DNA from: Halomarinibacterium sedimenti
Lineage (GTDB): Bacteria; Bacteroidota; Bacteroidia; Flavobacteriales; Flavobacteriaceae
Length of the DNA stretch: 64,000 nucleotides
Direction of reading: 5' to 3'
Assembly: GCF_019312585.1 (NCBI RefSeq)
Contig: NZ_JAHWDP010000003.1
Span: forward strand, 62,001 to 126,000
Of this stretch, positions 1-7,403 are shown piece by piece. Positions within the stretch are counted from its first letter, which is position 1. Each line of letters begins with the position of its first letter. The notes beneath the pieces were generated by a model. That model had not been told where the DNA came from. It did no database searches and was given only the letters and a program-made list of their open reading frames with translations. Made by a program: the position numbers and the translations under genes.

Positions 1-708
1 TTTTAGCTTCTCGTAATAATCTGATAGAAAAAAATAACTAAGTGGCTTCCCTAGCTTTTTTCCGCTAGATGTATAAATACTATTAATATTTCCTCCAGAG
101 CCTATTAGACTCACTTTTTCGTATTTGTGAGTATTCACTTTAATCCACTGTTCTACCTCTGCCCACATGGATTCTCGAACCATATCATTTAATATGCGTA
201 CAGTTCCAAGTTGAAACGATTTCGAAGTAACGGTGTGGCCATTAGAAAATATGGTAAACTCTGTACTTCCTCCTCCTACATCCACATATAAAAATGTTTT
301 TTCAGAATCTATTAAATCTTGCAAATCTGTTGAAGCAATTAATTCAGCTTCCACAGAACCATCAATTAGCTCAATAGCAATATCCGTTTCTTCCTTTATC
401 TTTTTTACAATTTCTGCTCCATTACTAGCCTCACGCATGGCTGAAGTTGCACAGGCTCTAAAACGTACCACACTATGGTTTTTCATTAGCAATCTAAAAG
501 CTGTCATAGCATCCACCATGCGCAGGTAATTTCTTTCAGAAATTTTTCCATCAAGAAATACATCTGCTCCCAATCGAATAGGCACTCTTACTAATGACGT
601 CTTTTTAAAATGAGGAGGATTATTACCATATTCGGTAACGGTCATTATAAGTAATCGAATAGCATTGGAGCCAATGTCTATAGCAGCGTATTTTTCAATA
701 TTTAGCAA
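1..708 (-). CDS. ppx: Ppx/GppA family exopolyphosphatase, 3' end cut by window
   Basis: Hydrolyses terminal phosphates of polyphosphate (or pppGpp) in the cytoplasm. The visible 236 residues carry the ASKHA-type phosphate-1 motif DIGSNAIRLL at residues 11-20 and the phosphate-2 motif DVGGGSTE near residue 143, both diagnostic of the Ppx/GppA family. The C-terminus lies left of base 1. No ATG fits the N-terminus: an in-frame stop lies at 717-715, and the first usable codon is TTG at 708, two bases after the ppk1 stop, so the gene is probably translationally coupled to ppk1. Pairing of a polyphosphate synthase with a degrading enzyme in one operon is common. Ppx versus GppA activity cannot be told from sequence alone. 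Confidence 0.9.
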   Translation of the reverse strand, partial: MLNIEKYAAIDIGSNAIRLLIMTVTEYGNNPPHFKKTSLVRVPIRLGADVFLDGKISERNYLRMVDAMTAFRLLMKNHSVVRFRACATSAMREASNGAEIVKKIKEETDIAIELIDGSVEAELIASTDLQDLIDSEKTFLYVDVGGGSTEFTIFSNGHTVTSKSFQLGTVRILNDMVRESMWAEVEQWIKVNTHKYEKVSLIGSGGNINSIYTSSGKKLGKPLSYFFLSDYYEKLK

Positions 709-709
709 A

Positions 710-2797
710 CTAGCTTAGTTTTTTAAGGTAATAGTTATATAATTCAATTTGTGAACGGAGTTTGTCCTTTTTATTTCTACGGTACACATTGTTTTGTTTT
801 TCGGTTATCACCCTCGCTTTTACGTTATCATTCCAGCAAATTTCGAATGTTTCCAATAATTCTTCCTGTATATCAGTATCGTAAATGGGGCAAGAAATTT
901 CTACTCTTGTATCGAGGTTTCTTGTCATAAAATCTGCCGAAGAAATATAGTATTTTGGTTTTCCCCCATTTTTAAAAATATACAACCGAGGATGTTCCAA
1001 AAACTTATCTACAATACTTATGGCTTCTATATTTTCACTTAATCCCTTTTTCCCAGGAATAAGACAACAGATTCCGCGTACAATGATTTGAATCTTAACC
1101 CCTGCTTGACTGGCTTTATAGAGCCTGTCTATCATATTAAAGTCGGACAAACTATTTAATTTAAGTTTAATTCCGCTAGGCAATCCTTTTTTATGATTTT
1201 CAATTTCTGTATCAATTAACTGATAAAAGGCGTTTCTCGTATAATGTGGAGAAACAATTAAGTGTCTATACTTTTTTATTTGATAGTTAACTTCAAAAAA
1301 ACTAAACACTTTATTAATTTCCTTTCCAATTTTTTCAGAGGCAGTAAATAGGGTATAATCGGTATAGATTCTGGCGGTAGATTCATTAAAATTTCCTGTA
1401 CTTATAAAGGAGAATCGTTTCAATTTTCCTTCTTCCAATCGTTCAACCACACAGGCTTTACAATGTACTTTAAGTCCTTTAATACCAAAAATCAACTTCA
1501 CACCTTCCTCTTGCATTTGTTCCGCATAAGTAATGTTTGCAGCCTCATCAAAACGAGCACGCAATTCTATTTGTACCGTTACATCTTTTCCGTTTTTGGC
1601 AGCATTAATTAATGCACTAGCGATATGAGAAACTTCCGCCAGTCTATAAATTGTAATTTTAATCGATTGCACTTTAGGATCTAGCGCTGCTTCCCTTAAA
1701 AACTTAACTACATATCTAAAGGTATGATACGGAGCGTATAATAAATAGTCCTTTTTTGCGATTTTATCAAGTAGACTTCCTTGAATATTTAACCCTGCAA
1801 TGGGTAATGGTTCATTTACTTCATACAACAAATCGGTACGCCCCAAACTGGGAAAACTCATATAATCTCTCCTGTTGTGATACCGCCCTCCAGGAATGAT
1901 ACTATCCATAACATCAATTCCCATTTTATCTAAGAGGTAATCCAATGTGTCTTTATCGATGGTGCTGTCATAAACAAAGCGTACAGGATCACCAGAACTC
2001 CTTTTCGCTACACTTTTTGATATCTTTTCAAGAAAACTTCTACTTAAATCACTGTCAATATCCAATTCTGCATCACGAGTTATCTTTATCATATGTGCAG
2101 AAATACTTTCGTAATAAAAAATACTGAAAATATTTCCTAAACAATGACGAATTAAATCGTCCAGAATTATAATATACTTTTGCCCATTTTCTTCAGGAAG
2201 GACAACGAAACGATCGATACCACGTGGTATTTCTATTAAGGCATAATTAATTTTTGAAGGAAAGGTAGTGTCTTCATCTTGCATTACAAGTCGCACTGCT
2301 AAATATGCTGCGCTATCTTTTAAGGATGGAAATTCTTCTAGCTCAGATAACATGATAGTTACTAGAGCCGGACTTACCACACGCATATAATATTCTGAAA
2401 TGAATTTACTTTGAGAAGGAGTAATTTCGGTTTCGTTAATAATATGAATGTCCTCTTTTTCTAGTTCGAGCTCTATCTCTCTAAGAATTTTAAGACTATG
2501 ATTTTGTTGTTCAATTACTATCTGCGTAATTTCTTCAAGCAATTCGGTTGCCGAAATACCCCCTAACTCACTTCTTCCTCCTTTTCCAGCTTCAACAATA
2601 TGCTTTATAGTAGCATAGCGCACTTTAAAAAATTCATCCAAATTATTCGAAAAAATCCCTAAAAAACGTAATCTCTCTAACAAAGGTACCTTCGGGTCTT
2701 CTGCCTCCTGAAGCACTCGAGCATTAAACTGAAGCCAGCTTAAATCTCTGTTTATAAACCTATCGTGAAGCTTCTTTGTTGACTTATTTTGACTCAT
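710..2797 (-). CDS. ppk1: Polyphosphate kinase 1
   Basis: Transfers the gamma-phosphate of ATP to polyphosphate chains, reversibly. The 695-residue product has the full PPK1 architecture: N-terminal helical domain (INRDLSWLQFNARVL), head domain, and two phospholipase-D-like C-terminal domains with the phospho-acceptor region LKVHCKACVV and the STGNFNESTARIYTDYTLFT block. Reading could open at 2857, but that adds 20 residues lying inside sixA and not typical of the family; the ATG at 2797 gives the conserved N-terminus and overlaps the sixA stop by one base (TAATG), a coupling arrangement. It is followed two bases later by ppx. Confidence 0.96.
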   Translation of the reverse strand: MSQNKSTKKLHDRFINRDLSWLQFNARVLQEAEDPKVPLLERLRFLGIFSNNLDEFFKVRYATIKHIVEAGKGGRSELGGISATELLEEITQIVIEQQNHSLKILREIELELEKEDIHIINETEITPSQSKFISEYYMRVVSPALVTIMLSELEEFPSLKDSAAYLAVRLVMQDEDTTFPSKINYALIEIPRGIDRFVVLPEENGQKYIIILDDLIRHCLGNIFSIFYYESISAHMIKITRDAELDIDSDLSRSFLEKISKSVAKRSSGDPVRFVYDSTIDKDTLDYLLDKMGIDVMDSIIPGGRYHNRRDYMSFPSLGRTDLLYEVNEPLPIAGLNIQGSLLDKIAKKDYLLYAPYHTFRYVVKFLREAALDPKVQSIKITIYRLAEVSHIASALINAAKNGKDVTVQIELRARFDEAANITYAEQMQEEGVKLIFGIKGLKVHCKACVVERLEEGKLKRFSFISTGNFNESTARIYTDYTLFTASEKIGKEINKVFSFFEVNYQIKKYRHLIVSPHYTRNAFYQLIDTEIENHKKGLPSGIKLKLNSLSDFNMIDRLYKASQAGVKIQIIVRGICCLIPGKKGLSENIEAISIVDKFLEHPRLYIFKNGGKPKYYISSADFMTRNLDTRVEISCPIYDTDIQEELLETFEICWNDNVKARVITEKQNNVYRRNKKDKLRSQIELYNYYLKKLS

Positions 2798-3282
2798 TAT
2801 TTTAAATCTCGAGGGAAAATGGTTTGTACTGTTGTTCCTGTAGAAATGGTATTCCACTGGGAATCATCAAATTGAATCTCAACAAACCCACACGTAGGAA
2901 CGTTATCAATATACTTGTTTCCCAGCATATTTGCAACCGATGTGAACGCATGATTGTGTCCCACAATCATAACTCTGTTAAGCGAGTCATCTAAGTTTTT
3001 AATAATATCCATGACTTTATGACCGCTAAAATCATATAAAGTATGATTCACTTCAAAATTTTCATCAGTAATATTAAATGCCTTTTTAAAATACTGAGCC
3101 GTTGTCAAGGCACGGACGGCATCACTACTAATAATTTTTTTAGGTTTTTTGACTTCCTTTGAAACATAATTTGAGACTAAAATTGCATCATTATTTCCTC
3201 GTTTCTTTAAAGGTCTTTTGTGGTCAATAACATCATGTTCCCAAGACGATTTTGCGTGGCGAACCATATAAAGTGTTTTCAT
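2797..3282 (-). CDS. sixA: SixA-like histidine phosphatase
   Basis: A 161-residue member of the histidine phosphatase (phosphoglycerate mutase-like) superfamily of the short SixA type. The catalytic RHG-like motif is MVRHAKSSW at residues 6-14, and the second catalytic His lies in MIVGHNHAF. In other bacteria SixA removes phosphate from histidine of phosphotransfer proteins; the substrate here is unknown. The gene sits 27 bases after pdxH and overlaps the ppk1 start by one base, so it is co-transcribed with the polyphosphate genes, which makes a role in phosphate metabolism possible but unproven. Confidence 0.85.
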   Translation of the reverse strand: MKTLYMVRHAKSSWEHDVIDHKRPLKKRGNNDAILVSNYVSKEVKKPKKIISSDAVRALTTAQYFKKAFNITDENFEVNHTLYDFSGHKVMDIIKNLDDSLNRVMIVGHNHAFTSVANMLGNKYIDNVPTCGFVEIQFDDSQWNTISTGTTVQTIFPRDLK

Positions 3283-3309
3283 ATGCTTTATTTATATTGT
3301 AGCTGTTAA

Positions 3310-3954
3310 TTATGGTGCAAGGCGTTCAATAACCCAATCAATTCCTTCTAATCTGTATCTTATTCTGTCGTGTAATCTATTAGGTCTTCCTTGCCAAAAT
3401 TCGAATTCTAAGGGTTTTACAATAAAACCTCCCCAATGCTTAGGCTTTGGCACTTCTTTTCCTTCATACTTTTTTTCTAGATCCTTTAGCTCTTCTTCTA
3501 AAACTTTTCTATTTGCTACCACACTACTTTGGTCGCTTAAAAGTGCTCCTAATTGACTCCCTTTAGGGCGTGAAGCAAAATAATTACTGGCATCTTCTTC
3601 GCTGGTTTTTTCAGCAATCCCTTTAATAATGACTTGCCTTTCTATGTTTGGCCAAAAGAAGGAAAGTGAGACTTTATTGTTTTGTTCTATTGCCTTCCCC
3701 TTGTCACTGGTGTAATTGGTATAGAAGTAAAAGCCATTTTCGTCATATTTTTTAAGCAGCACTACTCTGCCACGTGGAAAGCCATCCACACCAATAGTGG
3801 TAAGGGTCATGGCATTTACTTCGTCTACCCCGCCAGAATCTCGTACATTATAAAACCACGTACGAAATTGCTGAAAAGGATTCTCATTTACGGAGGTTTC
3901 ATCTAGCGCTCCTTTTTTATAGTTTTTACGGTAATCGTGAAGGTTGTCTCGCAT
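3310..3954 (-). CDS. pdxH: Pyridoxamine 5'-phosphate oxidase
   Basis: FMN-dependent oxidation of pyridoxine or pyridoxamine 5'-phosphate to pyridoxal 5'-phosphate, the last step of PLP synthesis and salvage. The 214-residue length is standard. Visible family motifs are RVVLLK and FYTNYTSDKGK (FMN binding), FWPNIERQV, WGGF, and the C-terminal EFWQGRPNRLHDR substrate and FMN block. ATG at 3954 gives the normal N-terminus. Upstream is an 85-base gap to the DinB-like gene; a box CGTAAATTGC there is one base short of the TAnnTTTG promoter element. Downstream follow sixA, ppk1 and ppx. Confidence 0.96.
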   Translation of the reverse strand: MRDNLHDYRKNYKKGALDETSVNENPFQQFRTWFYNVRDSGGVDEVNAMTLTTIGVDGFPRGRVVLLKKYDENGFYFYTNYTSDKGKAIEQNNKVSLSFFWPNIERQVIIKGIAEKTSEEDASNYFASRPKGSQLGALLSDQSSVVANRKVLEEELKDLEKKYEGKEVPKPKHWGGFIVKPLEFEFWQGRPNRLHDRIRYRLEGIDWVIERLAP

Positions 3955-4039
3955 ACATTAATTAACTAGTTGCAATTTACGAGTTTTAAGAAGGATGCGA
4001 AATAGCTTTCTATTTAAATTTGGGTTAAATAAGTAAAAT

Positions 4040-4522
4040 TTACCTTTCCTTTTCAGAAAGCATTTTTTTTATTAGCACAATCTGTCCTAAATGGTAGTAA
4101 CAATGTTCAATTATTCCATCTATGTTTCGTTGGTAGGTGCCATACCTTTTATCTACAAAGGATTCAGCTAATTTAGAATTGGGTAATTGTTCGACAAGCA
4201 AAGCAAAAGCCTCAGCATCTGCCCAGAGCTTATTTAAAAATGTTTCCCATTGTACTTGAGTTTCCATGGGAGGAAAATCGAAACTGTAAGCATCTTTTAT
4301 ATCAAGTGTGCCACCTTCGAGCACATTTTTTACCCCAGCTATATAATAGTGAATATGCTGCGATAATACGGCAATTGAGTTTAAAGAGCCTTTTCTCTTT
4401 ATTACTTTTTCGAAAGGAAGGTTTTCTAGTTGGTCTTTAAAATTGGTGTTCGAAACCCATTTGCCATCTAAAACTACTTCTCGAAATCTGTTTGCAAGTT
4501 GCTGTGACATTGTCATTTGCAT
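4040..4522 (-). CDS. DinB-like (DUF1572-type) four-helix protein
   Basis: About 160 residues, all helical, with histidines placed as in the DinB/YfiT metal-binding fold: SQHIHYYIAG in the second helix and GIIEHCYYHLGQIV in the last helix. Members bind a metal ion and are often thiol-dependent transferases, but no substrate is predictable. Reading is open from a TTG at 4531; ATG codons follow at 4522, 4516 and 4510, and 4522 is taken because it starts 12 bases after the rnz stop. It is last in the tight pyrR-pyrB-STAS-rnz run. The link with pyrimidine genes may be only positional. Confidence 0.75.
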   Translation of the reverse strand: MQMTMSQQLANRFREVVLDGKWVSNTNFKDQLENLPFEKVIKRKGSLNSIAVLSQHIHYYIAGVKNVLEGGTLDIKDAYSFDFPPMETQVQWETFLNKLWADAEAFALLVEQLPNSKLAESFVDKRYGTYQRNIDGIIEHCYYHLGQIVLIKKMLSEKER

Positions 4523-4534
4523 TTTTATCAAAAA

Positions 4535-5443
4535 TTAATCAAAATGAAACACTTTTCCATCTTCAGCCAATTCAACAGTATCAAAATGTTGCTGAGCCTC
4601 TTCTTTAAAATCATTTAAATCTGCATACCTGCCAGAATAATGCCCCAAAATAAGTGTGCCCACTTGTGCCGCCTTTGCAATAAGTCCAGCCTGAGCCGCT
4701 GTACTATGTTTGGTTTTTTCACAAAGTTCCTCGTGAGATTGCAAAAATGTAGCTTCGTGATATAAAACGGTGCTATTGGTTATTTGAGGCACAATTGCTG
4801 GGTAATACAATGTATCGCTACAGAAGGCATAGCTTTTTGGGGGATCTGGAGGAAAAGTTACTTGAGCATTTTCAATGGTATCTCCTTTCATGTTTTTAAC
4901 ATCAAATCCCTGTTTTAGCTTCGAAAAGTAGCTGTGGTCAATTTTTGCCTTTACCGCAGCCTCAATATTTAGTTTACGCTCACCTTCCTTTTCTTGAAAT
5001 AAAAATCCGTTAGTATAAACTCTATGATTTAAAGGAATGGTAGTTACAGAAAGGGTCTTATCTTCAAAAATAGTTTCAGCTTGATCACTTTCCAATTCAT
5101 GAAACAATAGTGGAAAGTTCGTCCAGCTATTTCCTAGCTTAAGCTGAAGCGTAATAGCTTCTTTTATTCCTTTAGGACCATACACGTGTAATTCGGCTTC
5201 TCTTCCAAGTAATCTAAAAGTTGAAATTAATCCTACTAATCCAAAAAAGTGATCACCATGTAGATGCGAAATAAAGATATGCTTGATACGTGAAAACTTC
5301 ACTTTATTTCGTCTCAATTGAATCTGTGCGCCTTCACCACAATCAATCAAAAACATATGCCCTTTCATCTCTAAGACCTGCGCTGTAGGATTATGGTACG
5401 CACGAGGTGTTGCAGAATGACAGCCAAGTATGGTTAATTTCAT
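4535..5443 (-). CDS. rnz: Ribonuclease Z
   Basis: Endonuclease of the metallo-beta-lactamase fold that trims tRNA 3' ends. The 302-residue product is normal length for the short bacterial form. The zinc motif HLHGDH is at residues 60-65; further metal ligands are in CSDTLYYPA, HEATF and GHYSGRY near the C-terminus, and the exosite segment lies around residues 150-190. ATG at 5443. It follows the STAS-like gene by 28 bases and precedes the DinB-like gene, all in the pyrimidine gene run. Confidence 0.95.
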   Translation of the reverse strand: MKLTILGCHSATPRAYHNPTAQVLEMKGHMFLIDCGEGAQIQLRRNKVKFSRIKHIFISHLHGDHFFGLVGLISTFRLLGREAELHVYGPKGIKEAITLQLKLGNSWTNFPLLFHELESDQAETIFEDKTLSVTTIPLNHRVYTNGFLFQEKEGERKLNIEAAVKAKIDHSYFSKLKQGFDVKNMKGDTIENAQVTFPPDPPKSYAFCSDTLYYPAIVPQITNSTVLYHEATFLQSHEELCEKTKHSTAAQAGLIAKAAQVGTLILGHYSGRYADLNDFKEEAQQHFDTVELAEDGKVFHFD

Positions 5444-5471
5444 AGTGGTATTTCTGAAAGAAAATAGGATT

Positions 5472-5807
5472 CTAGAATCCTAAATCTCTTTCTATTTCTT
5501 CCATTTCAATAATATCTGCAGCTTCTTGAAGCGTAGGAACTACAATCATTTCGTCTGGAATATCGTCTGGATTAATTGAGTTATTGACAATGACAAAAGA
5601 ATTTTTTGCGGCTCTATGCTTGGTTGAAAGTACAACTAACTCAAGCAACTCCTCTAGAGTGATGTGAGTATATTTTAATAAATCAATCACCAAATTTTTA
5701 CCTTTAAAATTTGTTTTGACTTGTGTAGTTAAGAAGGGTACGAAGTCTGAAAACCCTCCACGATCATCGGCTAGGACAACATAATTGTTATGTTCACTAA
5801 TCTTCAT
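5472..5807 (-). CDS. STAS-like single-domain protein
   Basis: A 111-residue protein with the beta-alpha pattern of STAS domains: a strand NLVIDLLKYTHIT (residues 39-51), a following helix, then SFVIVNNS and a final helix after VVPTLQEAADII. STAS proteins are typically anti-sigma antagonists or partner-binding modules. The serine phosphorylated in anti-sigma antagonists (DSSGL-like) is not present; the position reads KYTHITLEEL. Its start lies 11 bases inside pyrB and it precedes rnz by 28 bases, suggesting coupling to both. Such neighbours of rnz can be mislabelled ribonuclease Z, but nothing in this sequence supports that. Confidence 0.7.
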   Translation of the reverse strand: MKISEHNNYVVLADDRGGFSDFVPFLTTQVKTNFKGKNLVIDLLKYTHITLEELLELVVLSTKHRAAKNSFVIVNNSINPDDIPDEMIVVPTLQEAADIIEMEEIERDLGF

Positions 5808-6735
5808 GATGCTTAATTTTTGAAGCTAATAAATATATAACCGCCATTCTAATTGCAACACCATTTTGTACTTGATCTAAAATAATTGCCTGCTTACTAT
5901 CCGCAACATCACTGGTGATTTCAACTCCTCGATTTATGGGCCCAGGGTGCATCACTACAATTTCTTTATTTAAAGAATCCAATATCTTTTTGGTAAGTCC
6001 AAATTGTTGAGCATACTCACGTGTGGTTGGGAAATAGCTTATATCCATTCGTTCATTTTGAACACGCAACATATTTGCTACATCGCACCATTCTAGTGCT
6101 TTAATCAAATTTCCTTCAACCTCCACACCTAATTTTTCTATATATTTAGGGATTAGCGTTTTAGGACCACATACTTTAACTTTTGCTCCAAGTTTTTGAA
6201 GCGCAAAAATATTGGATAATGCGACTCTGGAATGGAGAATATCTCCCACTATGACCACTTTTTTACCAGCTACCTTACCTAGTTTTTCTCGTATTGAAAA
6301 ACAATCTAGCAACGCTTGGGTAGGATGTTCGTGTGCTCCATCTCCGGCATTAATAATGCTTGAATTAATATGTTTTGAAAGAAACACCCCTGCACCAGGA
6401 TTAGGATGGCGCATCACCACCATATCTACTTTCATTGAAAGTATATTATTTACCGTATCAATCAAGGTTTCTCCCTTTTTAACCGAAGAAGACGCTGCAG
6501 AAAAGTTAATAACATCTGCAGAGAGGCGTTTTTCAGCTAATTCAAAAGAAAGTCGGGTTCGGGTGCTATTTTCAAAAAAGAGGTTAGCAATGGTAATGTC
6601 TCGAAGTGAAGGTACTTTTTTTATGGGCCTATTAATCACCTCTTTAAAATGATCTGCCGTTTCAAAGATGAGTTGTATATCCTCTTTGGTGATGTATTTA
6701 ATTCCTAATAAGTGATTGACACTTAGTTCCTTCAT
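5797..6735 (-). CDS. pyrB: Aspartate carbamoyltransferase catalytic subunit
   Basis: Condenses carbamoyl phosphate and aspartate to carbamoyl aspartate, the committed step of UMP synthesis. The 312-residue product shows the carbamoyl-phosphate motif STRTR at residues 57-61, HPTQALLD, VGDILHSRVALS and the C-terminal HPGPINRGVEI loop. No regulatory subunit gene (pyrI) is adjacent. Start ATG lies one base after the pyrR stop, so expression is probably controlled through PyrR. The 3' end overlaps the STAS-like start by 11 bases. Confidence 0.97.
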   Translation of the reverse strand: MKELSVNHLLGIKYITKEDIQLIFETADHFKEVINRPIKKVPSLRDITIANLFFENSTRTRLSFELAEKRLSADVINFSAASSSVKKGETLIDTVNNILSMKVDMVVMRHPNPGAGVFLSKHINSSIINAGDGAHEHPTQALLDCFSIREKLGKVAGKKVVIVGDILHSRVALSNIFALQKLGAKVKVCGPKTLIPKYIEKLGVEVEGNLIKALEWCDVANMLRVQNERMDISYFPTTREYAQQFGLTKKILDSLNKEIVVMHPGPINRGVEITSDVADSKQAIILDQVQNGVAIRMAVIYLLASKIKHHED

Positions 6736-6736
6736 A

Positions 6737-7276
6737 TTATTTTTCTATCAAATAAACTGCATCCTCCCCATCATTCTCCTTCCAGCATACTTTTACTTTT
6801 TCATAATTTATAGCATCTACTTGCCTCCCCCTGTAATCGGGTTGGATAGGTAAATGTCTGCTAAATCGTCTATCTATTAGCGTTAAGAGTTCTATTTCAA
6901 GGGGACGTCCAAAAGATTGTATTGCTGTGAGTGCAGAGCGAATACTCCTCCCAGTATACAGCACATCATCTATAAAGACCACTTTTTTATCTTCTACTAT
7001 AAAATCGATTTTGGTAGTATTGGCTTCTAAGGGCTTACCGCTTCTTCTAAAGTCATCGCGATAGAACGTAATATCCAAATAACCCAGTTGCACTTTTTTA
7101 ATTTTATACTCTTTTTGAAGCACATCCTTTAGACGTTCGGCTAAAAAGATTCCTCTAGGCTGAATGCCTATAAGTACTGTATTTTCAAAAGTATCGTGAT
7201 TTTCAATTAATTGACAAGACAAACGGTGGAGCGCGATGTTAATTTCAGTGGCGTTGAGTAGCACTTTTTGGCTCAT
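6737..7276 (-). CDS. pyrR: PyrR: pyr operon regulator / uracil phosphoribosyltransferase
   Basis: PyrR proteins bind pyr mRNA when UMP is present and also have weak uracil phosphoribosyltransferase activity. The PRPP-binding loop VVFIDDVLYTGRS is at residues 99-111, and the sequence aligns over the full PyrR length (179 residues). An in-frame TTG at 7306 would add ten residues (beginning TPEQDSETS) that resemble no family member, and it lies at the edge of a -7-like box (TAAATTTG, 7311-7304), so ATG 7276 is preferred. It leads the pyrR-pyrB operon. I do not see a clear attenuator hairpin in the short leader. Confidence 0.94.
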   Translation of the reverse strand: MSQKVLLNATEINIALHRLSCQLIENHDTFENTVLIGIQPRGIFLAERLKDVLQKEYKIKKVQLGYLDITFYRDDFRRSGKPLEANTTKIDFIVEDKKVVFIDDVLYTGRSIRSALTAIQSFGRPLEIELLTLIDRRFSRHLPIQPDYRGRQVDAINYEKVKVCWKENDGEDAVYLIEK

Positions 7277-7303
7277 AGAAGTTTCTGAATCTTGTTCAGG
7301 GGT

Positions 7304-7311
7304 CAAATTTA
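7304..7311 (-). promoter_or_regulatory. Candidate -7 box of the pyr operon
   Basis: TAAATTTG on the minus strand matches the Bacteroidota -7 consensus TAnnTTTG and lies 27 bases upstream of the pyrR ATG. No good -33 TTG is placed at the usual distance, so this rests on one element. Confidence 0.45.
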
Positions 7312-7352
7312 AGTTTTTTTGTTGAATTATTATGCTTTCAGAACCTTTTAAT

Positions 7353-7382
7353 AAAAAAGCCCCTCATTTCTGAAGGGCTTTT
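7353..7382 (-). terminator. rpsA intrinsic terminator
   Basis: Read on the minus strand, AAAAGCCCTTC pairs with GAGGGGCTTTTTT around a short loop, followed by a T run. It starts about 20 bases after the rpsA stop and isolates rpsA from pyrR. Confidence 0.85.
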
Positions 7383-7403
7383 GATATAATTAAATAAAAG
7401 GAA

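Noticed and set aside
2798-2857. 20-residue N-terminal extension of PPK1
   Set aside because: It lies entirely inside sixA in another frame and does not resemble the family; ATG 2797 gives the conserved start with a TAATG overlap.
5472-5807. Call as a ribonuclease Z fragment
   Set aside because: No metallo-beta-lactamase motif; a complete rnz lies directly downstream.
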